Part shown: positions 38,001 to 47,426 of the stretch, one piece after another | How positions within the stretch are numbered: position 1 is the first letter of the stretch | Layout of the letters: each line of letters opens with the position of its first letter | The notes under the pieces: generated by a model | What the model was told of the DNA's origin: nothing | Database searches by the model: none | What the model saw: the letters and a program-made list of their open reading frames with translations, nothing else | Translations under genes and position numbers: made by a program | Assembly: GCA_016712415.1 (NCBI GenBank) | Contig: JADJRC010000007.1 | Location: forward strand, 1-64,000 | DNA from: Lewinellaceae bacterium | GTDB taxonomy: Bacteria > Bacteroidota > Bacteroidia > Chitinophagales > Saprospiraceae | Length of the DNA stretch: 64,000 nt | Direction of reading: 5' to 3'

Positions 38001-38702
38001 CCCTGGACCCTCCGGATCAAAGACAACGTACTCGGGTCGGGCGGCTCGCTCGAAATCTTTAAACTGGAATTCTGCGGCTCCGTGGTGGTCGAACCGCCCT
38101 TCCTCGTGAACAATAACCCGCTCATGATCCCGACGGGCGCCAACCAGATAATCACCCCAGACCTGCTGCTTTGTGAAGATCCAAACAATACCCACGACCA
38201 ACTCGTCTATACACTGCTCACTGTTCCGGTAAACGGGTTGCTGGATCACGCCGGCTTCGGTACCCTGCATCCTGGCGATAATTTTACCCAGGCCGAACTC
38301 GACGCAGGCGCGATTCGCTTTTTTGATTACGGCAACAGCGCCGCGCCGGATGGTTTCCGCTTCACCGTTACAGACGGAGAAGGCGGTTTCCTCGGCACAC
38401 CCAAATTTATCATTTTGCCGCTGGGCGTCGGCACCGACGAGCCGGCATCAGATAAGTCGCTGCAATTCAACCTTTTCCCCAATCCGGCCACAGATGCCGT
38501 ATGGATCACGCTCGATCAGCCGTCCGGAAGCCGGACTTTGATCAGCCTGTATTCCTCAACAGGTCAGTTGATCCGTACCGACATTTTGGCTGCCGGCACA
38601 ACCGGTATCCAACTGGATATGGGAAGCTTGCCCAAGGGCATGTATGCCGTGCGTATGGAAAACGAAACGGGCACAGGTGCGAAGAAATTGATACTACGTT
38701 AG
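35046..38702 (+). CDS. Paralogous giant T9SS metalloprotease with altered zinc site
   Basis: 1218 residues with the same domain order as the preceding gene: signal (LAMCVFAAVLSAQ), pro-region, catalytic domain, Ig/cadherin-like domains, Fn3-like repeat, P-domain (ITVNAGGVVSDFTIKQIKG, FKDLTATLISPQGTE, WTLRIKDNVLG), and a T9SS type A tail (FNLFPNPATDAVWITLD, LPKGMYAVRMENETG). The zinc motif reads IGQEVGHQLNSGHSW. The first ligand His is Gln355 (codon CAG), while Glu356, His359 and His365 remain; the Met-turn IMSYAGGC is intact. With only two His ligands, activity is doubtful, although Gln can rarely ligate zinc. It may act as a binding or decoy paralogue. Fully open frame, no sign of decay. Confidence 0.9.
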   Translation: MKKFTLVPLAMCVFAAVLSAQTPNFFQAIPEGNVELRGDVMKRDLFPSRYQTYRLDYQAIVSALMVAPMEFTAEARMNKCQIAIPLADGSMETFSVYKTAMMEPELAALYPEIGTYAGRSMRDATITVRIMHSGRGFRAMVMKPDLGVDYVKPYAYGQDEFYIAYDRADMPADNRQKTADGWAKDGTVAQMKNEEMYAPPAEERGTLINPINLKVFRFIAACTGEFAQDHGGTKPLALAAVMDYTDQISAVMERDLDLRLQLATATQNVIFLDPTNDPYSGISVLNWVSQNPGILNFYCNPNSHDIGHVYSRYMGGPGGVSNGLGIVCGNGKAGGCSAGNGNGDYGDDFVGIIGQEVGHQLNSGHSWNSCSGGTGRNGQSAFEPGSGSTIMSYAGGCNSDNVQSYSDLYYHSGSAEEIIKFYTTGTGTTCGSTTPTDNNPPVVTLPYQDNFFIPIQTPFELNGSATDPDGDPLAYVWEGIDAGPETPLGTQISSSAIFRTYPSGTATNRYFPRLSTILSNTTYNAEILPEYTRDVTLRLVARDNKPNGGGIGWADVAFKAWGDAGPFLVAFPNANTDVLHIGEYEEIVWDVANTNIAPVNCQKVNIRLSIDGGQTYPITLASGVANDGSHYVLVPNNPTSSARVRVDASDNVFFDISNANFKIQQPTAPSLTLGLSADAATICLPGNFESQVQTAGALGFNSPVTLALSGTLPPGAVATLSATTVNPGESSTLSVDLSGVTLEGIYTFNLEATAAGSPTLVRPITIQLFTNDFSGFTLDQPIDGSTSLDLTQTLRWTTVPDGLTYDVQFSKSPSFSSILASKTDVAIDSMKVPFLLEKGTAYYWRVRTRNECGIHEWSEPSFFSTYYEKCQVFTSNDLPKNLTSNGTPTIESKITVNAGGVVSDFTIKQIKGYHSFFKDLTATLISPQGTEVVLFDENCGNYNGFFNFGLSDDAPGAFPCPPANNGQIYRAENPIDVFIGQDNTGPWTLRIKDNVLGSGGSLEIFKLEFCGSVVVEPPFLVNNNPLMIPTGANQIITPDLLLCEDPNNTHDQLVYTLLTVPVNGLLDHAGFGTLHPGDNFTQAELDAGAIRFFDYGNSAAPDGFRFTVTDGEGGFLGTPKFIILPLGVGTDEPASDKSLQFNLFPNPATDAVWITLDQPSGSRTLISLYSSTGQLIRTDILAAGTTGIQLDMGSLPKGMYAVRMENETGTGAKKLILR

Positions 38703-38703
38703 A

Positions 38704-38826
38704 AAGGGGTTACGGGTTGACTGGTTGCGGGTAGAGGGGTTGCGGGACAACCGTTTGTTCCCTATTGAAGAATTCAAGAAAAAACGAACAACCTGCAACC
38801 CGAAACCAGTCAACCCGAAACCCCTT
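38704..38826. terminator. Long-armed inverted repeat between converging genes
   Basis: Arms 38704-38738 and 38792-38826 are complementary over about 35 bases with a few mismatches, built around GGGTTGACTGGTT. It lies between the stops of the second metalloprotease and of the TolC gene, and could end transcription in both directions. Confidence 0.65.
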
Positions 38827-38832
38827 TAAAGT

Positions 38833-40155
38833 TTAAAGTTCGCCTGCAAGAAAGCGCAACTGAATTTCCGTAGCCTTGAGGTTGTACTGGACCAGGTTGC
38901 GCCGCGCCAGTGCCTGTTCGAGGCTGTTTTGGGCGGTTTGTACTTCAAGGGCATTGGTTTGCCCCAGCCGGAAACGCTCCGTGCTGACGTTGAGGTTTTC
39001 GCGGGCATTTTTCACATTTTCTTCTTCCAGCCCCAGCACCTGTTGTTGGGTTTGAAAAAACGCGATCTGGTTGTCCAGTTCCGAGGCCACCATGATGCGC
39101 TGCGCCTCGACGCGCAGACTTGCCTGTTCCGCCTGCAGGCGCGCTACTTCGACCTGCCGCTTGATGTTGCCGCCGGTGTAGAGCGGCAGCACCAGTCCCG
39201 CACCGATGGTGAGGCCTGCCTGTGTATTGTTGAGCACAAAACCGGAGCCGTTGTCGGTGCGTTGGGCGTTGAATTGGCTGATGCCGGTAATGCGGGGCTT
39301 GTTCAGCGTGCGGTTTTCGTCGACAACGAGCGCGGCGACTTCGGCGCTTTTCTGAAGAGAAACCAGCGCAGGATTTTGGGCAAGTATTTTTTCCAGCAGG
39401 GTATTCCGGTCGGGCGAATAGGTATTGACGAGGTCTTCATCGACCTCAAAAGCTGTTTCGGGCGCGCGCACGAGCAGCCGGTTGAGTGTGCGTTTGGCGG
39501 CAGCGGTGGCCGTCTGCTGGCTGAGCAGATCGGCCCGGCGTTGATTGAGGTCGATTCGTGCCTGCAAAGCGTCTGTTTGGGCGGCAAACCCGGCGGCCAG
39601 GCGCGCTTCGGCGATGCGCAGACGCTCCTCGTTGAGGGCAATCACCTCGGTCAGTGCGCGCTCCTGCAGCCGGCTGCGCACAATATCGTAATAGCCTTGC
39701 AGCACAGAGGCTGTGGTGGATTGTACGGCATTTTGAAGGTTGAGTTGCCCCAGGGCTTCGAGCTGTTCGAGGCGTTTTTTGGCAATAAACATACGCCTGC
39801 CGTCAAAAAGCGTCCAGTTGAGCTGGATACCTGCACTGGCAGTATTGAAGGGGGCGCCGAAATCCTTGAACTCCGTGCCGCTGGAGAGTTTTTGCTGGAA
39901 AGAGCTGAGGGTGAAATTCTCGTTTGCCACGAGGTTTACCGTCGGCAACATGCCTGCATTGGCCCTGGTATTGTTCAGCGCAGCAATACCTGCATCGGCG
40001 CGTCCGAGCCGGATGTCGTAATTGCTTTCCAGTGCAATACTGACTGCCTCCTGAGGAGTAAGTATGGGGGCCGACGAGGGTTGGGTTCCGGGGTTTTGGC
40101 CTTGAAGCTGGTGTAGCAACAAGACCGGGAAAAGCAGGAGGAGGTGTTTTTTCAT
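38833..40155 (-). CDS. TolC-family outer-membrane efflux channel
   Basis: 440 residues with signal peptide (LLLLFPVLLLHQLQG). TolC fold: two structural repeats of long helices and short strands, TPQEAVSIALESNYDIRLGR at the start, NWTLFDGRRMFIAKKRLEQL (first repeat) and GLVLPLYTGGNIKRQVEVAR (second repeat, the conserved PL(Y/F)xGG turn), and a last repeat ending RFRLGQTNALEVQTAQNSLE. Forms the trimeric outer-membrane tunnel for a tripartite pump. It follows the RND gene on the same strand after 78 bases, so it is probably co-transcribed with it. No membrane-fusion protein gene is beside them. Confidence 0.93.
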   Translation of the reverse strand: MKKHLLLLFPVLLLHQLQGQNPGTQPSSAPILTPQEAVSIALESNYDIRLGRADAGIAALNNTRANAGMLPTVNLVANENFTLSSFQQKLSSGTEFKDFGAPFNTASAGIQLNWTLFDGRRMFIAKKRLEQLEALGQLNLQNAVQSTTASVLQGYYDIVRSRLQERALTEVIALNEERLRIAEARLAAGFAAQTDALQARIDLNQRRADLLSQQTATAAAKRTLNRLLVRAPETAFEVDEDLVNTYSPDRNTLLEKILAQNPALVSLQKSAEVAALVVDENRTLNKPRITGISQFNAQRTDNGSGFVLNNTQAGLTIGAGLVLPLYTGGNIKRQVEVARLQAEQASLRVEAQRIMVASELDNQIAFFQTQQQVLGLEEENVKNARENLNVSTERFRLGQTNALEVQTAQNSLEQALARRNLVQYNLKATEIQLRFLAGEL

Positions 40156-40233
40156 GCCTTGAAAATAAATCTGCTGAGACGCCTGGCGCGGGTACTCATG
40201 TGATATTCGTTGCGGTTTGGTTTGGAAAATCGT

Positions 40234-43200
40234 TCAGGCGACCTCCCGGACCGGCACTTCTGTCTGTTTATCGCTCAACCCTTGTTCAGAAGGGTCTTCC
40301 CAGGGCACGTTGCTTTGTTTTTTGCCGCTCAGGAAAACATACATCGCCGGTATAACGAACAGGGTCAGCATGAGCGAAAATATCAGTCCGCCCACCACCA
40401 CCACACCCAGGGGAATACGGCTGGTAGCCGCCGCACCCAAAGCCAGGGCAATCGGCAGGGCGCCCAGCGCCGTGGCCAGGGTAGTCATCAGGATAGGCCG
40501 GAGTCGTGCCTGCGCTGCCTCGACGACGGCTTGCCGTTTGCTCAGACCGCGACCGGATCGCATTTTCTGGTTGGCAAATTCGACGATAAGGATGCCGTTT
40601 TTGGTCACCAGGCCGATAAGCATGATCATACCGATCTGGGAGAAAATATTGATCGTATTGTGGGTGAGCGCCAGCGACAGGTAGGCGCCGGCGATAGCCA
40701 GCGGTACCGTGATCATGATGATGAACGGGTCGCGGAAACTCTCGAACTGTGCGGCCAGAATAAGGTAAATCAGGCCCAGGGCCAGGAAAAAGGCGAAGGC
40801 GGTATTACCGCTGCTCTCGCGAAAGTCGCGGGAGGCGCCGCTGAGGTCGGTTTCAAACGACTCGTCGAGCAGGCGCCCGGAGATAGCCTCCATCGCTTCA
40901 ATGCCTTCGCCGAGCGTTTTGCCCGGCGCCAGTGCCGCGCTGATTGTAGCGGCCTTATACCGGTTGTAGTGGTACAGGATCGGCGGGTTGCTCGTTTCGC
41001 GGAATTGCACGATGTTGTCGAGCTGGATCATCTCTCCGCGGTTGTTGCGCACATACAGGGCTGCCAGATCGATCGGTTCGTCGCGGTCGGCGCGGTCGAC
41101 CTGACCGATGACCTGGTACTGTTTACCGTTCATCAGGAAATATCCGAAGCGGCGTCCGGAGAGCGCCAGCTGCACCGTCTGGCTGATATCGAGTACGCTG
41201 ACACCCAGTTCTGCCGCTTTCAGGCGATCGATCTCGATCTGAATTTCGGGTTTATTAAACTTGAGGTTGACATCGACATTACCAAAAGTGGGGTCTTTTC
41301 TGGCTTCTTCAAGAAATTTGGGTACTACGTCTTTCAGCCGCTCAAAGTCGAGGCTCTGGATTACGAACTGTACCGGCAGGGAGAGACTTGCGCCGAAGCT
41401 GGTCGAGATCGTTTGTTCCTGGTTTGGAAAGATGCGTGCTTCCGTAAAGCCACGGGTCATGCGCACCATCTGGTCGTATATCTGCTGCTGGCTGCGGTTG
41501 CGCGTATCGGGATCGGAAAGCATCAGGCTGATAAATCCTGTATTGGCGCTGCCGGCCCCAATACGACCTGGCGCCGTGATGCCGAAAATCATCTGATACT
41601 CCGGCACAGAATCCATAACCTGGGCGGTAAGGCGGTAAATAATATCTTCGGTTATATCAAAATCAGTACCCTCCGGCGCCGTGATCGGCGCGCGAATCGA
41701 ACTGCGGTCTTCAAGCGGCGCCAGTTCGGTTTTCAGCGTGCGCTGGTAGTGCCAGATCAGCCCGAAACAACCGAGCAACAACAACAGGCTTATCCAGCGG
41801 AAACGCATGAACGAGCGCAATGTCTGACCATATACCCGGTCCATGCCCGTAAAAAACGGCTCCGTAACCCGGTAAAACCACCCGTTATCGTGCGATTTTG
41901 CGCTGAGTTTAACATTAAGCACGGGCGTCAGGGTGAGCGACACAAAGGCGGAGATCAATACGGCGCCGGCGATCACGATACCGAATTCGCGGAACAACCT
42001 GCCGGTAAAACCCTGCAGGAAGATGACCGGGATAAACACCACGGCAAGCGTTATAGAGGTGGAAACAACCGCAAAGAAAATTTCCCTGGTCCCTTCCCGC
42101 GCCGCCGTCCACTTGTCCATCCCAGCTTCTATTTTTTTGAAAATATTTTCCGTCACTACAATGCCGTCGTCCACCACAAGGCCTGTCGCGAATACGATAG
42201 CCAGCAGGGTCAGCACATTGATGCTGAACCCGAAGATATACATGATGAAGAAGGCGCCGATGAGCGAAACGGGTATGTCGATCAGGGGGCGCAGCGCAAT
42301 GATCCAGTTGCGGAAAAACAGGTATATGATGAGCACCACCAGGGTAATGGCGATGGCCAACGTCTCGCCCACCTCCGTGATGGCTTTGCGCACGAACTGC
42401 GATTTGTCGAGCCCCACCTCCGTCTGGATATCGGGCGGAAGTTCCTTTTTGATTTGCTCGTAGCGGCGGTAGAACTCGTCAGTAATCTCGATCAGGTTGG
42501 CGCCGGGCTGCGGGATAAGGGCCAGTGATACGTTGGTAATATTGTTCCTGCGCGCGCTGAATTCATCATTCTCGGGGCCAAGTACCGCTTCTCCAAGGTC
42601 GCGGAAGCGGATGGTTTGCCCCTCCGTCTGCCGCACGATCATGTTGTTGAATTCTTCTTCTGTCCGGAGCCGTCCGAATGTTTTCACGGTGATTTCCGTG
42701 GCGTCGCCGCGCAGTTTTCCGCCCGGCAGTTCCACATTTTCCCGGTCCAGCGCATTTTGCACGTCCTGTACGGTCAATCCGTAGGCGACCAATTTTGCCG
42801 GGTCGATCCACAAACGCATGGCTGGTCGTTTTTCCCCGTAGACGCGCACCTCGCTCACCCCCGGAATGGTCTGCAATTTTTCCAGCAGCACATTTTCGGC
42901 ATAATCCGACAACTCCATCACGCTGCGCGTGCTGCTCTGCAAGGGGATGAACATAATCGGATCGCTGTTGGCGTCGGCCTTGGTCACCACCGGCGGGGCA
43001 TCGATATCCTGCGGCAGATTGCGTACGGCCTGGCTGACCTTGTCGCGCACGTCATTGGCTGCCTGTTCGAGATCGGAACTCAGGTCAAACTCAATCGTAA
43101 TGGTGCTGTTGCCCAAAGCCGACTGGGAGGATACTGAGCGTATGCCGGCGATACTGTTCACTGCTTTTTCCAGCGGCTCGGTGATCTGGCTTTCCACCAC

Positions 43201-43371
43201 ATCCGCATTGGCCCCGGTATAGGAGGTGCGCACAGAAATAGTGGGCGGGTCGATAGCCGGATATTCACGAATACCCAGGTAGCGAAAGCTGATGGCGCCA
43301 AATACGACGATCAAAATACTCATGACCGTAGCCATCACAGGGCGGCGAAGGGAGACGTCGGATATGTTCAC
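40234..43371 (-). CDS. RND efflux pump inner-membrane transporter (HAE-1/AcrB type)
   Basis: 1045 residues, the normal size. The N-terminus SDVSLRRPVMATVMSILIVV and FRYLGIREYPAIDPP is typical of HAE-1 pumps. The proton-relay Asp pair in transmembrane helix 4 is intact (ATGLVVDDGIVVTENIFKKI). Two periplasmic porter domains lie around residues 30-330 and 560-870. The second membrane block holds FALGLIYLILAAQF-type helices and a GLVTKNGILIVEFAN helix 10 with the essential Lys. Exports drugs or toxic compounds using the proton gradient. First gene of the pair with TolC; the usual membrane-fusion protein is missing from both sides. Confidence 0.95.
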   Translation of the reverse strand: MNISDVSLRRPVMATVMSILIVVFGAISFRYLGIREYPAIDPPTISVRTSYTGANADVVESQITEPLEKAVNSIAGIRSVSSQSALGNSTITIEFDLSSDLEQAANDVRDKVSQAVRNLPQDIDAPPVVTKADANSDPIMFIPLQSSTRSVMELSDYAENVLLEKLQTIPGVSEVRVYGEKRPAMRLWIDPAKLVAYGLTVQDVQNALDRENVELPGGKLRGDATEITVKTFGRLRTEEEFNNMIVRQTEGQTIRFRDLGEAVLGPENDEFSARRNNITNVSLALIPQPGANLIEITDEFYRRYEQIKKELPPDIQTEVGLDKSQFVRKAITEVGETLAIAITLVVLIIYLFFRNWIIALRPLIDIPVSLIGAFFIMYIFGFSINVLTLLAIVFATGLVVDDGIVVTENIFKKIEAGMDKWTAAREGTREIFFAVVSTSITLAVVFIPVIFLQGFTGRLFREFGIVIAGAVLISAFVSLTLTPVLNVKLSAKSHDNGWFYRVTEPFFTGMDRVYGQTLRSFMRFRWISLLLLLGCFGLIWHYQRTLKTELAPLEDRSSIRAPITAPEGTDFDITEDIIYRLTAQVMDSVPEYQMIFGITAPGRIGAGSANTGFISLMLSDPDTRNRSQQQIYDQMVRMTRGFTEARIFPNQEQTISTSFGASLSLPVQFVIQSLDFERLKDVVPKFLEEARKDPTFGNVDVNLKFNKPEIQIEIDRLKAAELGVSVLDISQTVQLALSGRRFGYFLMNGKQYQVIGQVDRADRDEPIDLAALYVRNNRGEMIQLDNIVQFRETSNPPILYHYNRYKAATISAALAPGKTLGEGIEAMEAISGRLLDESFETDLSGASRDFRESSGNTAFAFFLALGLIYLILAAQFESFRDPFIIMITVPLAIAGAYLSLALTHNTINIFSQIGMIMLIGLVTKNGILIVEFANQKMRSGRGLSKRQAVVEAAQARLRPILMTTLATALGALPIALALGAAATSRIPLGVVVVGGLIFSLMLTLFVIPAMYVFLSGKKQSNVPWEDPSEQGLSDKQTEVPVREVA

Positions 43372-43480
43372 TGGCAGTGTTGTAGATAAGGTTGAACATC
43401 AAAAACAGCCGGAAAGTACGTTGGTTTACCGGAGAAATTTATTTTTGTCAACTTTGCCGTTCTAAAATATATCATTTCCC

Positions 43481-46422
43481 GTGCATCGATCTTCCATCCT
43501 CATCATTTCAGCCATTGGCCTGTTGACCCTTTCGGCAGTCGAACATCGCCCTTTCGACTTTTCAAAGTCGCCCGACCCCCGGGAAGCATTCTGGGTGGAT
43601 TCCGTTTTTGACGCACTCACGGAGGCCGAACGCCTCGGGCAATTGTTCATGCTGCGCGCATGCCGACAAAGGATTCTTTGTACGAACAACAGGTGGAAGA
43701 CCTGATCCGGCGCTATAAACCCGCCGGCCTGTGCTTTTTTAACCCGACGTTTGCCGGCTCGGTAGAAAAACAGGCCGCGCTGACCAACCGCTACCAGGCT
43801 GCCAGCCCACACCTGCCGCTTATGATCTCTGCCGATTTTGAAAATGGTATCGGCATGCGTTACAGGGAAAGCGCCGTCTCTTTTCCAAGGGCCATGATGC
43901 TTGGCGCTGTACAGGATAACCGGTTGATCTATGAGATGGGCCGTGAAATCGCCCGCGAATGCCTGCGCATGGGCGTGAACGTGAATTTCGCCCCGGATGC
44001 CGACATCAACAACAATCCCGCTAATCCGGTAATCAATGAACGATCGTACGGAGAGGATCGCAACAACGCGACAGCCAAGGTCTTTCAATACATGATGGGG
44101 CTCCAGGACGGCGGTGTTCTCGCCTGCGCCAAACATTTCCCCGGTCACGGCGACACCAATATGGACTCCCACTTCGACCTGCCGGTGATCGGCTACAGCC
44201 GCGAACGACTCGACAGCCTCGAACTGTTCCCTTTCCGGGCAATGGCACAGGCAGGTGTCGGTTCGATCATGGTGGCGCATTTGAGCGTGCCGGCACTCGA
44301 CAACCGGCCGAACCGCCCTTCCTCCCTGAGCGAGCCTACCATAAGGGGGGTGCTCCGAAAGGAATTCGGCTTTGAAGGACTGATATTTACCGATGCGATG
44401 GAAATGGAGGGCGTAAAAAAGCATTTTAAACCCGCAGAAGCGGATATTGAAGCGCTGCGCGCCGGCAACGATATGGTGCTCCTGCCGGTCGACATCGTCG
44501 CTACCATGCAGGCTATCCCGGCAGCACTTGCCGACGGCACACTCGACCGCAGCCGTCTGCATGCCAGCGTCAAACGAATCCTGCGCGCCAAATACCGGCT
44601 CGGACTTACCACGCCGCAACGGGTCGAAATAGCCAACCTGCGCCGCGATATGATGAGCCCACAGGCTCTGGAACTGAAACACCGGCTCGTCGCCGGCGCA
44701 CTGACGCTGGTGCGCGACCAGCAGGGCATAACCGGCTTCCCCGATCTGGAAAAGCAGAAAATAGCCTCTCTGGCCCTGGGCGACAGCAACCGCACCGTTT
44801 TTCAGACCTACTGCGGTTTTTATGCGCCGATTACCCATTTTAATGCCGGCAAGCAGATCGATTCCGTTTTAGCCGCCCATTTGCTGGATACACTCCGCAC
44901 ATTCGACGTGGTGCTGGTCAGTTTTCACGGTACCCGCACGAAAGCAGTCGACAATTTCGGCCTTACCGAAAGTCAGATCAGCCTGGTGCATCGGCTGAAA
45001 GAGGTGACTACCCCGGTGGTGACCATGTTCGGCAGTCCCTACAGCCTGCGTGAATTTGACGACTGCCCCGTTCTGCTGCAAGCCTACACCGAAGATCCTT
45101 ACGCCCAGCAACTGGCTGCACAGGCCCTTTTCGGCGCCCTCGACCTGAAAGGCAAATTGCCTGTGTCGGCATGCGCGGCGGCCAGATTCGGACAGGGTAT
45201 TGAAAAAACATACGCCCGAAAGCGGATGGGCTATGATCTTCCCGAATCGGTCGGCCTGAACAGCGACACCCTTGCGCTCCTCGACGACCTGGCGAATGAG
45301 ATAATTACAACCGGCGCCGCGCCCGGTTGCCAGGTATTGGTCGCAAAAGACAACAAGGTGGTCTGGTACAAAGCATACGGCTTCCAGACGTACGAACAAA
45401 CGACGGCGGTCAACCTCGAAACCATCTACGACCTGGCATCCGTCACCAAAGTAGCCGCCACTACCATTTCAACCATGAAACTGGTAGAAAATAAAAAAAT
45501 CAGCCTTGACTCTGCCATGAGCCATTACGTGCCTGAGTTGAAGGCCACCGATAAAAAGGACCTGACGGTCAGGGAGATCATGGCACATCACGCCGGGTTA
45601 AAACCATGGATTCCTTTTTATAAGGCGACGCTGGAGAACGGACTGCCCGACGCACATATCTATCACCGGGAGCAGGATTCCGATTCGGAAGTGCCCGTTG
45701 CGCCCAATATGTATATGGACAACGCCTGGGTGGATAGTATCTGGCAACAGATCTTCTATTCGGACCTGCGGGAAGACAAAAACTACAAATACTCCGATCT
45801 CGACCTTTTCCTCACCGCCCGCGCGGTCAGCAACACCAGCGGTATGGCCCTCGACCAGTTTGCCGACCGCCAGTTTTACCGCCCCCTCGGACTGGCCACC
45901 ACTACTTTCAACCCCTGGGAAAAAGGACTCACCCTGCGTTGTGCGCCCACGGAGGAGGACCGTTATTTCCGCCAGCAACGCCTGCAGGGTTATGTACACG
46001 ACATGGGCGCTGCCATGCTCGGCGGGACAAGCGGCCACGCGGGATTGTTCAGCAGTGCCAACGACCTGGCAAAAATATTCCAGATGCTGCTCAACGGTGG
46101 TTCCTATGGCGGCAAAAACTACCTGTTACCGCAAACAGTAAAGATGTTCACAACCCGCTTTCCACGCAGTACCCGGCGCGGCATCGGCTTCGATATGAAG
46201 GAGATGGATGCCAAAGAAAGCCCCAACATGAGCGCGCTGGCGGGTCCGAATACCTTTGGGCACCTCGGCTTTACCGGCACCTGCGTGTGGGCCGACCCTG
46301 ACAAAAACCTGATTTTCGTTTTTTTATCCAACCGGACCTACCCAACCATGGAAAACAACAAACTGATCTCGGGCGATTACAGACCCCGGATGCAGTCGAT
46401 TGTGTACAAGGCCCTCAGGTAG
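43481..46422 (+). CDS. GH3 NagZ-type N-acetylglucosaminidase fused to a beta-lactamase-family serine hydrolase (one frameshift)
   Basis: About 980 residues from GTG 43481 after frame repair. Signal region (ILIISAIGLLTLSAV), then a GH3 barrel with the NagZ signature KHFPGHGDTNMDSH and FADAMEMEGVKKHF-type nucleophile region, and the C-terminal GH3 domain. From about residue 590 a class C beta-lactamase/penicillin-binding fold begins with QVLVAKDNKVVWYKAYG. It shows SVTK (catalytic Ser-x-x-Lys), YSDLDLF (Tyr-x-x region) and HLGFTGT. The product probably trims muropeptides or N-acetyl sugars and hydrolyses a linked peptide or ester, a fusion known in Bacteroidota. The frame slips between 43655 and 43675 (LFMLRA... 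to ...KDSLYEQQVEDLIRRY). A TATTTTTG element lies at 43440-43447. Confidence 0.88.
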
Positions 46423-46503
46423 AGCATACGGCATCCACCAACAGGAAAAAAACATGAATAGCCGGCGTATGTACCCGACCTTTGGCTCCAAATTGAATGG
46501 CAT

Positions 46504-47355
46504 ATGAATAAGTCCAAACTAAAACTCCACCCGGAAGACCTCGATGCCGTAGCACAGGAATTACATGCGGCAGAAAAAGCCGCAAAGGTTGAAATCGTCC
46601 GGGACTGGCTGCCGCGCTACACCGCGATGCCGCTGGATAATTTCGGTGAGTACATCCTGCTGGTCAACTTCGGCGGCTATGTCAAGGCTTTCGCCGACAT
46701 CTATGATGTGCAAATATTCGGCGCTGACCGGCCTATGCAGGCCGCTACGGCAAATGGCATCACCATCATTAACTTCGGTATCGGCAGCCCGAATGCAGGT
46801 CTTATTATCGACCTGCTGGAAGCCATACACCCCAAGGCTGTATTGTTCCTCGGCAAGTGCGGCGGACTAAAAACGGGAAAAAACCACGTCGGCGACCTTA
46901 TCCTGCCTATCGCTGCCGTGCGCGGCGAGGGCACCAGCAACGACTATCTTCCGCCAGAGTTACCTGCGCTGCCGGCCTTCGCGCTCCAAAAAGCCGTATC
47001 CACAACGATCCGAGACTACGAACAGGACTACTGGACCGGAGTGGTGTACACCACCAACAAGCGGGTATGGGAACACAGGGAAGATTTCAAGCAACGCCTG
47101 CGCGACCTGCGGTGCATTGCGGTAGATATGGAGACCGCCACTATTTTTGTAGCGGCTTTCAAAAATCAGATGCCGGCAGGCGCACTTCTGTTGGTGAGCG
47201 ATATGCCCATGACGCGGGAAGGCATCAAAACGGAAGCCAGCGATAAAGAGGTCACGACAAACTTTGCCAACCTGCATCTCAAAATTGGTGTCGATTCGCT
47301 CAAACAGCTGATCAACAAAGGCCAAACGGTGAAACACCTTCGGTTTGAAGTGTAA
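46504..47355 (+). CDS. amn: AMP nucleosidase
   Basis: 283 residues, of the short Bacteroidota type without the N-terminal regulatory domain of E. coli Amn. It splits AMP to adenine and ribose-5-phosphate. Family blocks: VRDWLPRYTAMPLDNFGEYI (about 25-45), LVNFGGYVKAFADIYDVQ, GITIINFGIGSPNAGLIIDL, VLFLGKCGGL, LPIAAVRGEGTSNDYLPPEL, YWTGVVYTTNKRVWEHREDF, CIAVDMETATIFVAAF (substrate Met-Glu of nucleoside phosphorylase folds) and LLLVSDMPMTREGIKTEASD. Follows the NagZ fusion by 81 bases. Provides purine salvage, consistent with the nucleoside transporter at 26683. Followed by a perfect hairpin. Confidence 0.92.
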   Translation: MNKSKLKLHPEDLDAVAQELHAAEKAAKVEIVRDWLPRYTAMPLDNFGEYILLVNFGGYVKAFADIYDVQIFGADRPMQAATANGITIINFGIGSPNAGLIIDLLEAIHPKAVLFLGKCGGLKTGKNHVGDLILPIAAVRGEGTSNDYLPPELPALPAFALQKAVSTTIRDYEQDYWTGVVYTTNKRVWEHREDFKQRLRDLRCIAVDMETATIFVAAFKNQMPAGALLLVSDMPMTREGIKTEASDKEVTTNFANLHLKIGVDSLKQLINKGQTVKHLRFEV

Positions 47356-47364
47356 TACTGTTGG

Positions 47365-47420
47365 ATTGTTACATTGCCGGATTGTTGCACAACAGTTTAG
47401 CAATCCGGCAATGTAACAAT
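47365..47420. terminator. Perfect 20-bp hairpin between converging genes
   Basis: Arms 47365-47384 and 47401-47420 pair perfectly (core ACATTGCCGG) with a 16-base loop. It lies between the amn stop and the SPOR gene stop and can terminate both. Confidence 0.75.
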
Positions 47421-47426
47421 GCCTGC

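Noticed and set aside
40210..42528. 772-codon open frame antisense to the RND pump gene
   Set aside because: It mirrors the high-GC coding strand of a strongly supported RND gene, and its translation has no recognisable domain and biased low-complexity composition.
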